Below are positions 25,927-34,552 of a stretch of 64,000 nucleotides of DNA, one piece after another. Position 1 is the first letter of the stretch; each line of letters opens with the position of its first letter. The stretch is taken from the NCBI GenBank assembly GCA_963832965.1, contig CAWHVW010000001.1, positions 248,001-312,000 on the forward strand, given 5' to 3'. Origin of the DNA: CAWACP01 sp963832965 (lineage in GTDB: Bacteria; Acidobacteriota; Terriglobia; Bryobacterales; Bryobacteraceae). Below the pieces are notes generated by a model. It ran no database searches. It was given only the letters and a program-made list of their open reading frames with translations, and had not been told where the DNA came from. A program made the translations under genes and the position numbers.

Positions 25927-26415
25927 ATGAGATACCCACGCATTGCTACGCCGCTCATCGTGTCCATCCTGTCCGCGACGTTCGCCGCCGGATCCTTTGC
26001 CAGCGATCAATTCGCCGGGTCAAAGCAGGATCAGGTATCTCTGCGCAAGACCGGTGAGGAGATTCGTGCGGCATTTGCTCGCGGCGACCTCGACGCTATA
26101 ATGGCCTGCCATTCCCCCGATGTCATCAAGGCGCTCGCGCCGGACAGGTACCTGGTGGGACGCGAAGCGGTTCGCGCCGATCTGGCGAGAACCTTCAGCA
26201 GCGTCCGGCTTGAGTTTGTCGACAACCACGTCGAAAGCACATTCTTTCAAGGTCGAACCGCGGTCGAAGAGAGTCTCTTCACCATCCGGGCCACGCCTCT
26301 GGCCGGCGGCACGCCTTTCCTCTTCAAGGGTCGATCGATGGTCGTCTACGTTCGCGATCGTCGAAGCCCGACCGGGTGGGCCTCAATTCGCGAGATCATC
26401 CAGCCGGCATCCTGA
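25927..26415 (+). CDS. Secreted SnoaL/DUF4440-like (NTF2 fold) protein
   Basis: The 162-residue product has an N-terminal signal peptide (RIATPLIVSILSATFAAGSFAS). The mature part shows the NTF2-like pattern: IRAAFARGDLDAIMACHSPDVIKALAP, then an alternating beta region ending in GRSMVVYVRDRRSPTGWASIREI. Family members are ligand-binding or simple enzymes such as ketosteroid-isomerase-like proteins; many are of unknown role. The ATG at 25927 was chosen because the signal peptide then starts directly. It is transcribed away from the large repeat protein. Confidence 0.7.
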   Translation: MRYPRIATPLIVSILSATFAAGSFASDQFAGSKQDQVSLRKTGEEIRAAFARGDLDAIMACHSPDVIKALAPDRYLVGREAVRADLARTFSSVRLEFVDNHVESTFFQGRTAVEESLFTIRATPLAGGTPFLFKGRSMVVYVRDRRSPTGWASIREIIQPAS

Positions 26416-26439
26416 TCCCCGCGCGCATCGGCGTTCTCC

Positions 26440-27324
26440 TCAAACGTTAGCGCCGCCTGCGATCAAGTCCAGCTCGGCGATCGTCACAAGAGGGAGTCGC
26501 AGCGTCGCGGCATCCAGATTCTCGCGTAGATGTTTCACCGACGATGTGCCCGGAATCAGGACGATGTTCGGCGCATGCTGAAGCAGCCACGCGAGCGCAA
26601 CCTGCATCGGCGTCGCCTGCAAGGACGCCGCGGCCGTATCCAGCGCAGCGGATTGCAAAGGAGTAAATCCTCCCAACGGGAAGAACGGCACATAGGCTAT
26701 GCCTTCCCTCGCGAGATCTGCAATGAGCCCGTCATCGTCCCGGTGCGCAATGTTATAGAAATTCTGCACGCAGACGATCTCCGAAATCTTCCGCGCCTCC
26801 GACAGTTGCCCTGGACTGACATTGCTCACACCCAGATGGCGAATCAATCCCTGATGCTTCAGCTCGGCGAGCACCGTGAAGGGTTCCTCGATCGATTCAT
26901 CCGAGGGCGCCATGATCCCGCCGACACGCAAATTCACAACATCCAGCGCGTCCAGGCCCAGGTTTCGCAGGTTGTCGTGGACCCCGTCGATTAGTTCCTG
27001 GCGCGAAAGAGCGTGAGTCCAGGATTTGTCCGCTCCCCGTCGCGCGCCCACTTTGGTGACGATCACCAGGCCGTCCGGATAGGGGTGCAGCGCTCGCTTG
27101 ATGATTTGATTCGTTATGTGAGGACCATAGAAATCGCTGGTATCGATATGGTTCACGCCGGCGGCAACGGCCGCTTGCAGCACCCGGACCGCTTCGTCGG
27201 GGTCGCGCGGTGGTCCCCATACTTGCGGACCCGCCAGTTGCATCGCGCCATAGCCCATCCGGTTCACGGTCAACGAAGTGTTGGCGAGTGTGAAGCTCCC
27301 GCCGGGATTGATTTGTTTCGTCAT
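26440..27324 (-). CDS. Aldo/keto reductase
   Basis: This 294-residue product has a GGAGAG six bases before the ATG at 27324. Typical AKR motifs are present: GYGAMQLAG near the start, GVNHIDTSDFYGPH with the catalytic Asp and Tyr, IVTKVG with the catalytic Lys, and HLGVSN later. The catalytic His region of the family is replaced by VNLRVGG, so activity on carbonyls may be altered. It uses NAD(P)H to reduce aldehydes or ketones. It lies 16 bp downstream of the SDR gene and shares the TetR-controlled promoter. Confidence 0.9.
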   Translation of the reverse strand: MTKQINPGGSFTLANTSLTVNRMGYGAMQLAGPQVWGPPRDPDEAVRVLQAAVAAGVNHIDTSDFYGPHITNQIIKRALHPYPDGLVIVTKVGARRGADKSWTHALSRQELIDGVHDNLRNLGLDALDVVNLRVGGIMAPSDESIEEPFTVLAELKHQGLIRHLGVSNVSPGQLSEARKISEIVCVQNFYNIAHRDDDGLIADLAREGIAYVPFFPLGGFTPLQSAALDTAAASLQATPMQVALAWLLQHAPNIVLIPGTSSVKHLRENLDAATLRLPLVTIAELDLIAGGANV

Positions 27325-27340
27325 CGCGTTCTCTCCGTTC

Positions 27341-28227
27341 TCATGCTTCAAAGTAACGCGGCCGGTCGATATCGGCAATCAGCGAAGGTCGTGTCGCGCG
27401 CCATCCCAGCCGTTCCCGCGTTTGTGCGCTCGAGGCCGGACAGTCGACGCCGGCGAAGTGGCTGAGCCAGCCAAAATGTTCGGCGGCCTCCTCGGGCGGC
27501 TTGCTGATGGTCGGCACGTTCAATCGCCGGCCGATGACGCCCGCGATGTCCTGGAACGGCACGCCTTCGTCGGCGACCGCATGGTACCGGGCCCCCGCGG
27601 CGCCCTTCTCCAGCGCCAGTCTGAAAAGATGGGCGGCATCCAGCCGGTGCACCGCGGGCCAGCGGTTTTGGCCGTCACCCATATACGCCGAAACGCGCTT
27701 TTCGCGCGCGATAGCGATAAGGCGCGGCACAAAGCCGTGGTCGCCGTCGCCATGCACCGAGGGTGGCAGGCGCACAACGGATACGCGCACGCCGCGCGAC
27801 GCTATCTCCAGTGCCGCCTCTTCCGACTTGCGGGGAAAGTTGGAATTGGTTATGTCGCCTTCGGTTGCCAGCGGGCCTTCGCGTCGCAGGAGCAGCGTCC
27901 CGGAAGTGACGATCAGAGGGCGCTCAGAACCCGCGAGAGCGGCTCCCAGTGCCGCGATGGCGCGTTTATCCGTCTCCGCGGCGGCCGCGTAGTTCGAGAA
28001 GTCGTGGATGAACGCGGTATGGATCACGCCATCCGCGCTCGCCGCTCCGCTACCCAGACTGTTGAAATCTTCGAGCGAACCGCGATGTACATCGGCTCCA
28101 GCGGCGGCCAGAGACGCCGCGCCGGCATCCGAACGCGCCAGGCCGAGCACCTGATGACCCGCGCCCATAAGTTCCTGAACGACTGCCGAGCCTATGAAAC
28201 CTGTAGCCCGGTGACAAAGATACGCAT
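27341..28227 (-). pseudogene. NAD-dependent epimerase/SDR with a one-base frameshift near the start
   Basis: From the strong GGAGGAG-spaced ATG at 28227 the frame reads MRIFVTG and then breaks, while the other frame continues ATGFIGSAVVQELMGAGHQ. Adding one G to the GGG at 28207-28209 joins them into the expected MRIFVTGATGFIGS nucleotide-binding motif. The rest is intact for ~285 residues: ADGVIHTAF, IVTSGTLLL, RVSVVRLPPSVHG. This is the extended/atypical SDR family that includes sugar and dihydroflavonol-type reductases. Without a correction the product would lack its NAD loop, so it is either a sequencing error at a homopolymer or a very recent pseudogene. The gene is first in the TetR-controlled unit. 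Confidence 0.8.
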
Positions 28228-28272
28228 AGCTTCTCCTCCTTGATTGACGAGCCGTCACCAATCTGATAAAAC

Positions 28273-28314
28273 GGAGACAGTCTCCACATCCCTAGATTAG
28301 CGGAGACTGTCTCC
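28273..28314. promoter_or_regulatory. Double palindromic operator for the adjacent TetR regulator
   Basis: Two 13-bp palindromes, GGAGACAGTCTCC (28273-28285) and GGAGACTGTCTCC (28302-28314), lie 29 bp centre to centre in the 103-bp gap between the divergent SDR gene and the tetR gene. They differ only at the central base. The position and dyad symmetry fit a TetR dimer repressing both directions. Confidence 0.8.
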
Positions 28315-28330
28315 GGTTGCAAGTTTTTGT

Positions 28331-28915
28331 ATGCCCAGGAAAAGTTCACAGCCCGTCCAGCGGAAGCCGCGCACCGACGCGCAGCGTAATCGCGAGCGGA
28401 TTCTGGAAGTAGCGAAGGAGGCGTTCACCAGGTCGGGCGCCCATGCCAGCCTGGACGACATCGCCAAACAGGCCGGCGTTGGAGCAGGAACTTTGTATCG
28501 CCACTTTCCTGGGCGCGACGAGCTTCTGGAGGCCGTTTATCGGACTGAGGTGGAAAAGCTGGCCGCGGCGGAGCGGAAGTTCGCTCAGACGCTGCCCCCG
28601 ATTGAGGCCTTGCGTGCCTGGATGCTTTTGTTCGTTGACTACATCGCGGCCAAGCAGATCATCGCCTCGGTTCTCGATACGCTCGCCGGAGATCCCTCGA
28701 AGGTGTTCGAAGCTTCCTATGCGCAGGTCTGGGAAGCGATTCGTGCCCTTGTGAAACGCGCCATCAAGAGCGGCGACATACGCAAGGACCTCGATCCAAT
28801 CGATCTGCTGCGGGCTCTTATCGGCGTCGCCAAAATGGCGCCCAGCCCTGACTGGCAGCAGAGCGCCAGAAGACTTGTGGACATCCTCGTGCTTGGTTCG
28901 CGGCCCATCAAGTAA
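28331..28915 (+). CDS. TetR/AcrR family transcriptional repressor
   Basis: The 194-residue product has an N-terminal helix-turn-helix (residues ~20-65): RILEVAKEAFTRSGAHASLDDIAKQAGVGAGTLYRHF, the standard TetR pattern. The C-terminal ~125 residues are the helical ligand-binding and dimer domain (TetR C-terminal type common in SbtR-like regulators: VDYIAAKQIIASVL onward). It is divergent from the SDR and aldo-keto reductase genes, with a double palindrome in between. It therefore probably represses itself and that oxidoreductase pair until an unknown ligand, perhaps an aldehyde or other reactive compound, binds. Confidence 0.92.
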   Translation: MPRKSSQPVQRKPRTDAQRNRERILEVAKEAFTRSGAHASLDDIAKQAGVGAGTLYRHFPGRDELLEAVYRTEVEKLAAAERKFAQTLPPIEALRAWMLLFVDYIAAKQIIASVLDTLAGDPSKVFEASYAQVWEAIRALVKRAIKSGDIRKDLDPIDLLRALIGVAKMAPSPDWQQSARRLVDILVLGSRPIK

Positions 28916-28965
28916 GCCGGAGCACACGTACTAACAGAATTGCGGCTGGGATATACTCAACGTCC

Positions 28966-29478
28966 ATGAGCAAAGGCCGCGTCCACTTGTTGATCCTCTC
29001 TTGCGTTTCCTTGTTCTCCGCTGAAGCGCGACACGACAATGCCGCCAGGAAGCTGGTGGGTGCTTGGCGATTGGTGTCAGTGGAGGGCACCGACGCCACG
29101 CTTCACTTTGCTTTTGATCACCCTACCGGCATCATCACCTACGATCGGTCAGGTTGGATGGCCGTCCAGATCGATGTTAAGGGTGTTCGCAAGCCCTTCC
29201 TGAATGGTCCCGCATTCGGTACGGGCGAAGAGAAGGTGGCGGCCTTCGACAATTACATCTCGTATTACGGAACCTGGACGCTCGATTGGAAAGCGCAAAC
29301 CGTCACACACCACCTGGCTGACGCCAGCCAGCCAAATTGGCGCGGCGTCAACAATGTCCGATGGTTCGAATTTCAAGGCAATGATCGCCTTCTCCTGATC
29401 CCCCGCGAGGACGGAAAAGGAGGCGTGATTGAGCGCAAGAATGCCACGTTCAAGCTCTTGTGGGAGCGCATCAAATAG
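28966..29478 (+). CDS. Secreted lipocalin-like domain protein
   Basis: The 170-residue product has a signal-like N-terminus (HLLILSCVSLFSAEA). The core, KLVGAWRLVSVEG, then ITYDRSGWMAVQI, GTWTLDWKAQTVTHHLADASQPNW and NDRLLLI, matches the lipocalin-like family (Lipocalin_5 type), a small beta-barrel that may bind lipophilic molecules. It follows tetR by 50 bp on the same strand and may be co-transcribed, which would place it in the same detoxification response. Specific ligand unknown. Confidence 0.75.
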   Translation: MSKGRVHLLILSCVSLFSAEARHDNAARKLVGAWRLVSVEGTDATLHFAFDHPTGIITYDRSGWMAVQIDVKGVRKPFLNGPAFGTGEEKVAAFDNYISYYGTWTLDWKAQTVTHHLADASQPNWRGVNNVRWFEFQGNDRLLLIPREDGKGGVIERKNATFKLLWERIK

Positions 29479-29494
29479 TGGCTCACCCGCTCCC

Positions 29495-31984
29495 CTATTC
29501 GGCCCGTAGCGCCCGCATCGGGTCGATGGAAGCGGCACGCCGCGCCGGAATCGCCGAAGCGGTCAGTGCCAGCGCAAGCACCGCAATCGCCGCCAGCGTC
29601 AGCACCATCGGATCGAAAGGGCTCACGCCAAACAGGAACGAGCGCAGCAGACCGGACGCCGCCACCGCGCCCAGCAGCCCCAGCCCGCAGCCAATGCACG
29701 CGAGCTTGGCTCCGGAAATCAGAATCAGCCGCATGATCCCGGAGCGCTGAGAACCGAGAGCCATCCGGATAGCCATCTCCTGCACTCGTGAGGCGACCGA
29801 AAACGCAATGACGCTGTAGATGCCCAGAATCGCCAGCAGCACGGCCGCGGCGGCGAAGCCCGTGATCACCGTGGTGTTGAAGCGCCGGGGCGCCTCGGTG
29901 TCGGAGATTGCCTGCTCCATGGTCTGCACCTGAGTCAGCGCCAGCTGCGGGTCAAGGGAGCGCACCGTCGCGCGCAAAACGTTGTCCATTCGTTCCGCCG
30001 GAAGACTGCCGCGAAACACGATATAGCCGCCGTTGCCGTTCAAGTCCCCGGGCGCTGCGAGCGAGCCAATGTCCGCCTCCGCCTGGTCAACCGGCTGGTA
30101 GAACTGATCTTTGGTCGCCCCATCCGGCGAATCGATTTTCACGTCGGCGATTACTCCCACAACCGTGAGCCATGGGGTCTGCATCTCCGGCGTGCCGATG
30201 CGGATCCGCTTCCCCAGGGGGTCCTGTTGGGGCCAGTAGTGTTGAGCGAATTTGCGATTCACGATCACAACCAATTGCGCGCCGGCTCTGTCCGAGTCCG
30301 TGAAAAAACGGCCCTTGATCAGGGGAACGCCCATCGTATGGAAGTAGTCTCCAATCACCTGGCTGGGAACCGCGAGGTTCATGCCCGCGCCTCTCGGAGG
30401 AACATAGCCTTCCACGATGAACGTCTCATTCCCGTACGAATTGGATGCCGGCAGCAGGGTGGTGAGTCCCGTGGAAACCGCGCCCGGGACTTGCCGCAGA
30501 CGCAGCAACAGTTCCTTGTTGAAGCTGTCCACTGCCGCCTGGGTCGCGTATTGTCTCTGCGGCAGCGAATACGCGGCTGACGTGACGTTCTGCGGCCGGA
30601 AGCCGGGGTCGATGGAACGCATCTTTTCGAAACTGCGCAGCAGCAATCCCGACGCCGAAAGCAGAACCAGAGCCACGGCAATCTCTGCCACCACCAGAAT
30701 CGACCGCAGCCGCGCATGCTTTCCACCCGTGGCTCCACTGCGTCCGCCCTCTTTCAACGTGTCGTTCACGCTGGTGCGAAGGGTCGCGAACGCCGGGGCC
30801 AGCCCGCACAGCAGCCCGGTTACCACGGCCAGCAGGATCGCGAATCCAATCACCGTCCAGTTGAGGCCGATTTCGTCAATCCGCGGCAGGCTCTCCGGAA
30901 GGAAGCTCTTGCCCACGCGCAGAGCCATGGCGGCCAGCGTAATTCCGAGCACGCCTCCGCTCACGCTGAGAATGAGACTCTCCATAAAAGCGGGCCGCAG
31001 AAGCGCGGCGGCCGGAGCGCCCAGGGCCTGACGAATGGCCCTCTCCCGTTGCCGTCGGATGGCCCGCACTAACAGCAGCCCGGCCAGATTGGCGCAGGCG
31101 ATCAACAGCACAACCGCCACTGCCAGGAACAGCGTCCGCACCAGCGGGCGCGCCTGCTCCACCGTTTCCTCCTGCAGCGGGCGCACCAATGAGCTAATGC
31201 GCAAACTGGACATGAACGGTGGATAGTTGCGCATGATTTCCTGAGCCACTCGCTCCGCGTCGGCCTGCGCTCGCATGGCCGTTACGCCGGCCTTCAACCG
31301 CCCAACCATCCCGAACTGCCACGATGCCGCTCCCTGGGTCAGCTCCAACTGAGTGAGGCTCATGGGCACCCACAGTTCACTGCGGTTCAGGTGGCCTGGC
31401 ACCAGCGGGAACTCGAAGTTCCGCGGCATCACGCCAATCACCACGTAGGGCTTGCGGTCGAGCAGGATTTTGGAGCCCAGCACTTGCGGATTCCCATGAA
31501 AGCGGCTCTGCCACGTCGCATAGCTCAAGATGGCCAGCTGCTGGTTTTGCTCGTCGTCCTGCTCGGTGAAGAGGCGGCCGAGCAGAGGAGAGACTCCGAG
31601 AGCGGGGAACACTCCGCTGGTGAGGCGCGAGGCGTCCACCTGCGCCGGTTCTCCGATGCCGGAGAGCTCATACTGTGCGAAGCCGGACCCTCCCAGATTC
31701 TCGAATGAGCGCGTGTCGCGCGTGTACGCGCGGATGTCCGGCGCGGTAACTCCCGCCTCGCCGTTGCCGCTGATATCGCCCCCCTGCAGCCGGTCCGTGA
31801 GCACCATCAGCCGGCCGGAATCGGGGAACGGCAGCGGCCGCAACAGCACGCCTTCCACGATGGAGAAGATCGCGGTGGTTGCGCCGATTCCGAATGCCAG
31901 CATCGCGATGGCCATCGCGGTAAACCCCGGCGACCTGCGCAATTGGCGAAGGGCAAACTTCAGATCGAGGAGAAGGGTCCACAT
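29495..31984 (-). CDS. ADOP-type ABC transporter permease (MacB/FtsX family)
   Basis: This 829-residue protein has the two-module layout of acidobacterial permeases. The N-terminal DLKFALRQLRRSPGFTAMAIAMLAFGIGATTAIFSIV segment is followed by a periplasmic MacB core domain, and an FtsX domain begins near residue 285 (LVRTLFLAVAVVLLIACANLAGLLLVRA). After a second periplasmic part comes a C-terminal FtsX domain ending in PARRAASIDPMRALRAE. Eight membrane segments are expected. GGAG lies five bases before the ATG. No ATPase gene is adjacent. Such orphan permeases are abundant in Acidobacteriota and are thought to export peptides or lipids; the cargo is unknown. Confidence 0.92.
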   Translation of the reverse strand: MWTLLLDLKFALRQLRRSPGFTAMAIAMLAFGIGATTAIFSIVEGVLLRPLPFPDSGRLMVLTDRLQGGDISGNGEAGVTAPDIRAYTRDTRSFENLGGSGFAQYELSGIGEPAQVDASRLTSGVFPALGVSPLLGRLFTEQDDEQNQQLAILSYATWQSRFHGNPQVLGSKILLDRKPYVVIGVMPRNFEFPLVPGHLNRSELWVPMSLTQLELTQGAASWQFGMVGRLKAGVTAMRAQADAERVAQEIMRNYPPFMSSLRISSLVRPLQEETVEQARPLVRTLFLAVAVVLLIACANLAGLLLVRAIRRQRERAIRQALGAPAAALLRPAFMESLILSVSGGVLGITLAAMALRVGKSFLPESLPRIDEIGLNWTVIGFAILLAVVTGLLCGLAPAFATLRTSVNDTLKEGGRSGATGGKHARLRSILVVAEIAVALVLLSASGLLLRSFEKMRSIDPGFRPQNVTSAAYSLPQRQYATQAAVDSFNKELLLRLRQVPGAVSTGLTTLLPASNSYGNETFIVEGYVPPRGAGMNLAVPSQVIGDYFHTMGVPLIKGRFFTDSDRAGAQLVVIVNRKFAQHYWPQQDPLGKRIRIGTPEMQTPWLTVVGVIADVKIDSPDGATKDQFYQPVDQAEADIGSLAAPGDLNGNGGYIVFRGSLPAERMDNVLRATVRSLDPQLALTQVQTMEQAISDTEAPRRFNTTVITGFAAAAVLLAILGIYSVIAFSVASRVQEMAIRMALGSQRSGIMRLILISGAKLACIGCGLGLLGAVAASGLLRSFLFGVSPFDPMVLTLAAIAVLALALTASAIPARRAASIDPMRALRAE

Positions 31985-32085
31985 GGGAAGCTCCTGGCAA
32001 ATGGTCTACAGAAGCATTTTCACACGCCGGTGCACCCAGCGAGTCTTCACCATCGTGGCGCGATGTCCAGGTCCGGTGCGCCTGA

Positions 32086-32111
32086 CCGAACCGCGAGGGT
32101 GACCGAGCGGG
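32086..32111. repeat. 26-nt dispersed motif, second copy
   Basis: This stretch matches 18629-18654, inside the MITE-like element, at 24 of 26 positions: CCGAACCGCGA-S-GGTGAC-S-GAGCGGG, where S is C/G in one copy and G/C in the other. It lies in the 170-bp gap between the permease and the ars operon end. Confidence 0.6.
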
Positions 32112-32154
32112 TCCGCGCGCACGGGCAGCCGGGCAACAACCGCGCGATCTGCAT

Positions 32155-32571
32155 TTATCCTGAGGGGAAGCTTGAGAGGTATCGCCTGAGTTGATCCCGC
32201 ACCCGGCGGAAGGCGGCCAGCCGTTCTTGTTCCGGGCCTTGAACCGCGGCGGGATCTTCAAAACTGTGATGAACTCTCGTCGTCGCGCCGGGGAAGATCG
32301 GGCAGGCTTCCCTGGCGTTATCGCAGACGGTCAAAACGTAGTCGAAGTGCTCACCGGTGAACTCCTCGACGCTCTTCGAACGATGGCCCGAAATGTCGAT
32401 ACCGACCTCGCGCATAGCGGCAATCGCCTCCGCCCGGACGTGGGTTGGCTTGGTGCCGGCGCTGGCTACTTCAAAGCGATCACCCGCGTCATGGCGCATT
32501 AGGCCTTCGGCCATCTGGCTCCGTGCTGAATTTCCAGTGCAGAGTATCAACACCCGCTTTCTATCGTTCAT
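32155..32571 (-). CDS. arsC: Arsenate reductase, low-molecular-weight phosphatase type (copy 1)
   Basis: The 138-residue protein has the LMW-PTP/ArsC signature LILCTGNSARSQMAEG at its N-terminus, with the nucleophilic Cys, and the resolving-cysteine region VLTVCDNAREACPIFPG of thioredoxin- or mycothiol-coupled arsenate reductases. It reduces As(V) to As(III) in the cytoplasm. The ATG lies inside the 3' end of aqpS (11-bp overlap), so it is the last gene of the ars operon and translationally linked. Confidence 0.92.
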   Translation of the reverse strand: MNDRKRVLILCTGNSARSQMAEGLMRHDAGDRFEVASAGTKPTHVRAEAIAAMREVGIDISGHRSKSVEEFTGEHFDYVLTVCDNAREACPIFPGATTRVHHSFEDPAAVQGPEQERLAAFRRVRDQLRRYLSSFPSG

Positions 32572-33274
32572 GAAACTGCTCCTCTGAGTGGACGACTACA
32601 ACATTCCCGGCGTTCTTAGGCAGGGTCGGAACCAGCCAGCGGAACAGCAGGGTTGCCGCGCCGGCGCCGGCCAGCTGGGCCAGAATGAACCCTGGCGCGT
32701 CCACGGGGCGGATACCCGCGAAGGTATCGCTTGCCGAGCGCGCCAGCGTCACGGCGGGGTTGGCGAACGACGTTGACGCCGTGAACCAGTACGCGCCGGT
32801 GATGTAAGCGCCAACTGCGAACGGCACAGCGGATGAGCGCAGGCGTGCGCATCCCCAGATAACGGAAAGCAAGCCAAAGGTCGCGATGAATTCGCTAAAC
32901 AGTTGCGCCCCGCCTGCTCGGGCATGGCGGGATGCGCTGAAAATCGCCTCGCCAAACATCAGATGCGCCGCCGCGACGCCGGTAAACGCGCCGGCAATCT
33001 GCCCGATCAGGTATCCCGGCACTTCCTGCCACGCCAAACCGCCTTGCCATGCGTCGGCCAGCGTCACCGCGGGGTTAAAGTGGGCCCCGGAAATCGGCCC
33101 GAAGGTAAGAATGAGCGCCACCAGCATTGCGCCCGTTGCAGCCGTGTTCGCAAGCAATGCGATCGCCACGTTTCCAGCGGCCAGACGTTCGCCCATAATG
33201 CCCGATCCGACGACAGCGGCCAGAAGAAAGGCCGTGCCGAAGGCTTCGGCGGCGATGCGCCGCGCCGGAGTCAT
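32561..33274 (-). CDS. aqpS: Aquaglyceroporin, arsenic-operon type (AqpS-like)
   Basis: This 237-residue MIP channel starts at the ATG at 33274, which overlaps the arsM stop (ATGA). The two half-helix motifs are GAHFNPAVTLAD (NPA 1) and SFANPAVTLAR (NPA 2), with six hydrophobic segments around them. In the known arsenic operons that lack ArsB or Acr3 (for example Sinorhizobium meliloti), AqpS lets As(III) leave down its gradient. The same role is likely here, because no arsenite pump gene is in the operon. It could also pass methylated arsenicals made by ArsM. Confidence 0.9.
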   Translation of the reverse strand: MTPARRIAAEAFGTAFLLAAVVGSGIMGERLAAGNVAIALLANTAATGAMLVALILTFGPISGAHFNPAVTLADAWQGGLAWQEVPGYLIGQIAGAFTGVAAAHLMFGEAIFSASRHARAGGAQLFSEFIATFGLLSVIWGCARLRSSAVPFAVGAYITGAYWFTASTSFANPAVTLARSASDTFAGIRPVDAPGFILAQLAGAGAATLLFRWLVPTLPKNAGNVVVVHSEEQFHER

Positions 33275-34110
33275 GCGCAACAGCCAGGGGCGCAGCAGGT
33301 TGCGGGTTTCCTGGCGCGGATAAAAGCGCTCATGAATTTGTTTTCGACCTGCGGCCCGATCGCGTCCACATCGATGCTTTGTCCGCTTAGAAAGGCGCGG
33401 GCGTCTTCGATGTTGTAAATGCGGGTAGGTTCGATGTCAATGTCATGGAAGCCCGCCTTGGCAAGCCCGGCGATGTAATCGTGCTCCTGCAGCGCTCCGG
33501 CGATGCACCCGGCCCACAGCAACATGTTTTCCCGTACAACCGCCGGAACGTCGCCACGGGTGACCACATCGGATACGGCGAAACGGCCACCCGGTTTCAA
33601 TACTCGGAAGGCTTCACGGAACACCCGGTCCTTGTCGCCCGAAAGATTGATCACGCAATTGCTCACAATCACATCAACGGAGTCGTCCGGTAACGGGATG
33701 TGCTCGATTTCGCCTTTGAGGAACTCGGCGTTCTCGACGCCTGCCTTGCGTTGGTTCTCGCGGGCGAGGGCCAGCATTTCGTCGGTCATATCGAGGCCGT
33801 AGGCCTTGCCGGAAGGCCCCACGCGCCGCGCCGAGAGAAGCACGTCAATCCCGCCACCAGACCCAAGATCCAGCACAGTTTCGCCCGGCTTCAGCTCCGC
33901 CAGCGCTGTCGGGTTGCCGCAGCCAAGTGAGGCTGACACCGCTTCATATGGGAGCTCACCTTGTTGCGCGGCGTCGTACAGGTTTGACGTAATCGGGTCG
34001 CAACAGCCATCGAGTGCCGGTGCGGACGCTCCACAGCACGAACTTCCGCCGGTGTGGACGCGCAGCGCTGCTTGTCCGTATTTCTCTCTCACAACGTCTT
34101 TGAGTTCCAT
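33271..34110 (-). CDS. arsM: Arsenite S-adenosylmethionine methyltransferase
   Basis: The 279-residue product carries the SAM-binding motif VLDLGSGGGIDVLLSARRVG (residues ~79-98) and the ArsM cysteines: an N-terminal SSCCG pair region, the Cys in SLGCGNP, the Cys in VSNCVINLS and the Cys in LLWAGCIAGAL. The C-terminus is also Cys-rich (TCCAPGCCA). Three conserved cysteines bind As(III) in characterised ArsM enzymes. It methylates arsenite stepwise to mono-, di- and trimethyl arsenicals. It lies 9 bp downstream of arsC copy 2 in the operon. Confidence 0.95.
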   Translation of the reverse strand: MELKDVVREKYGQAALRVHTGGSSCCGASAPALDGCCDPITSNLYDAAQQGELPYEAVSASLGCGNPTALAELKPGETVLDLGSGGGIDVLLSARRVGPSGKAYGLDMTDEMLALARENQRKAGVENAEFLKGEIEHIPLPDDSVDVIVSNCVINLSGDKDRVFREAFRVLKPGGRFAVSDVVTRGDVPAVVRENMLLWAGCIAGALQEHDYIAGLAKAGFHDIDIEPTRIYNIEDARAFLSGQSIDVDAIGPQVENKFMSAFIRARKPATCCAPGCCA

Positions 34111-34119
34111 GGGTTCCCT

Positions 34120-34542
34120 TCACGTGTTCGCTTGAATAAACTCGATAACGCGCCGCTGGAGTTCATCGCGGGCGCGACACACCATCCGCCAGTGTTCTTC
34201 CGGGTCTTTCGCCATCGCGGGGTCTTCGATGGGCCACTTCAGACGCCAGATGGCGCCGGGAAAAATCGGACATGAGTGTTCGATTTCGCGTTCGCAGAGC
34301 GTGACGACGTAAGACATTCGCTCGCGCATGAACGGATCGACCTTCTTTGGCCGATGATCTGAGATATCGATGCCGGCGTCCCGCATGGCGGCTACGGCGT
34401 CTGGGTCCAGCCCTGCGGAGCTATCGGCTCCGGCGCTGAACGGCTCGAAACGGTCGCCGCCCATCCGTCGCAAAAAGCCCTCCGCCATTTGCGTGCGACA
34501 GCTATTCCCGGAGCAGATAAACAGCACCTTCGGCTTGATCAT
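34120..34542 (-). CDS. arsC: Arsenate reductase, low-molecular-weight phosphatase type (copy 2)
   Basis: This 140-residue protein starts with MIKPKVLFICSGNSCRTQMAEGFL; the CSGNSCRTQ loop holds the nucleophilic Cys. Later comes YVVTLCEREIEHSCPIFPG with the resolving cysteines, and a WPIEDPA segment typical of ArsC from this class. It differs clearly from copy 1 at the other end of the operon (CTGNSARSQ loop), so the two are old paralogues and not a recent duplication. The start was placed at 34542, ten bases after the arsR stop; the longer open frame overlaps arsR. Confidence 0.92.
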   Translation of the reverse strand: MIKPKVLFICSGNSCRTQMAEGFLRRMGGDRFEPFSAGADSSAGLDPDAVAAMRDAGIDISDHRPKKVDPFMRERMSYVVTLCEREIEHSCPIFPGAIWRLKWPIEDPAMAKDPEEHWRMVCRARDELQRRVIEFIQANT

Positions 34543-34552
34543 CGAAGAGTTC

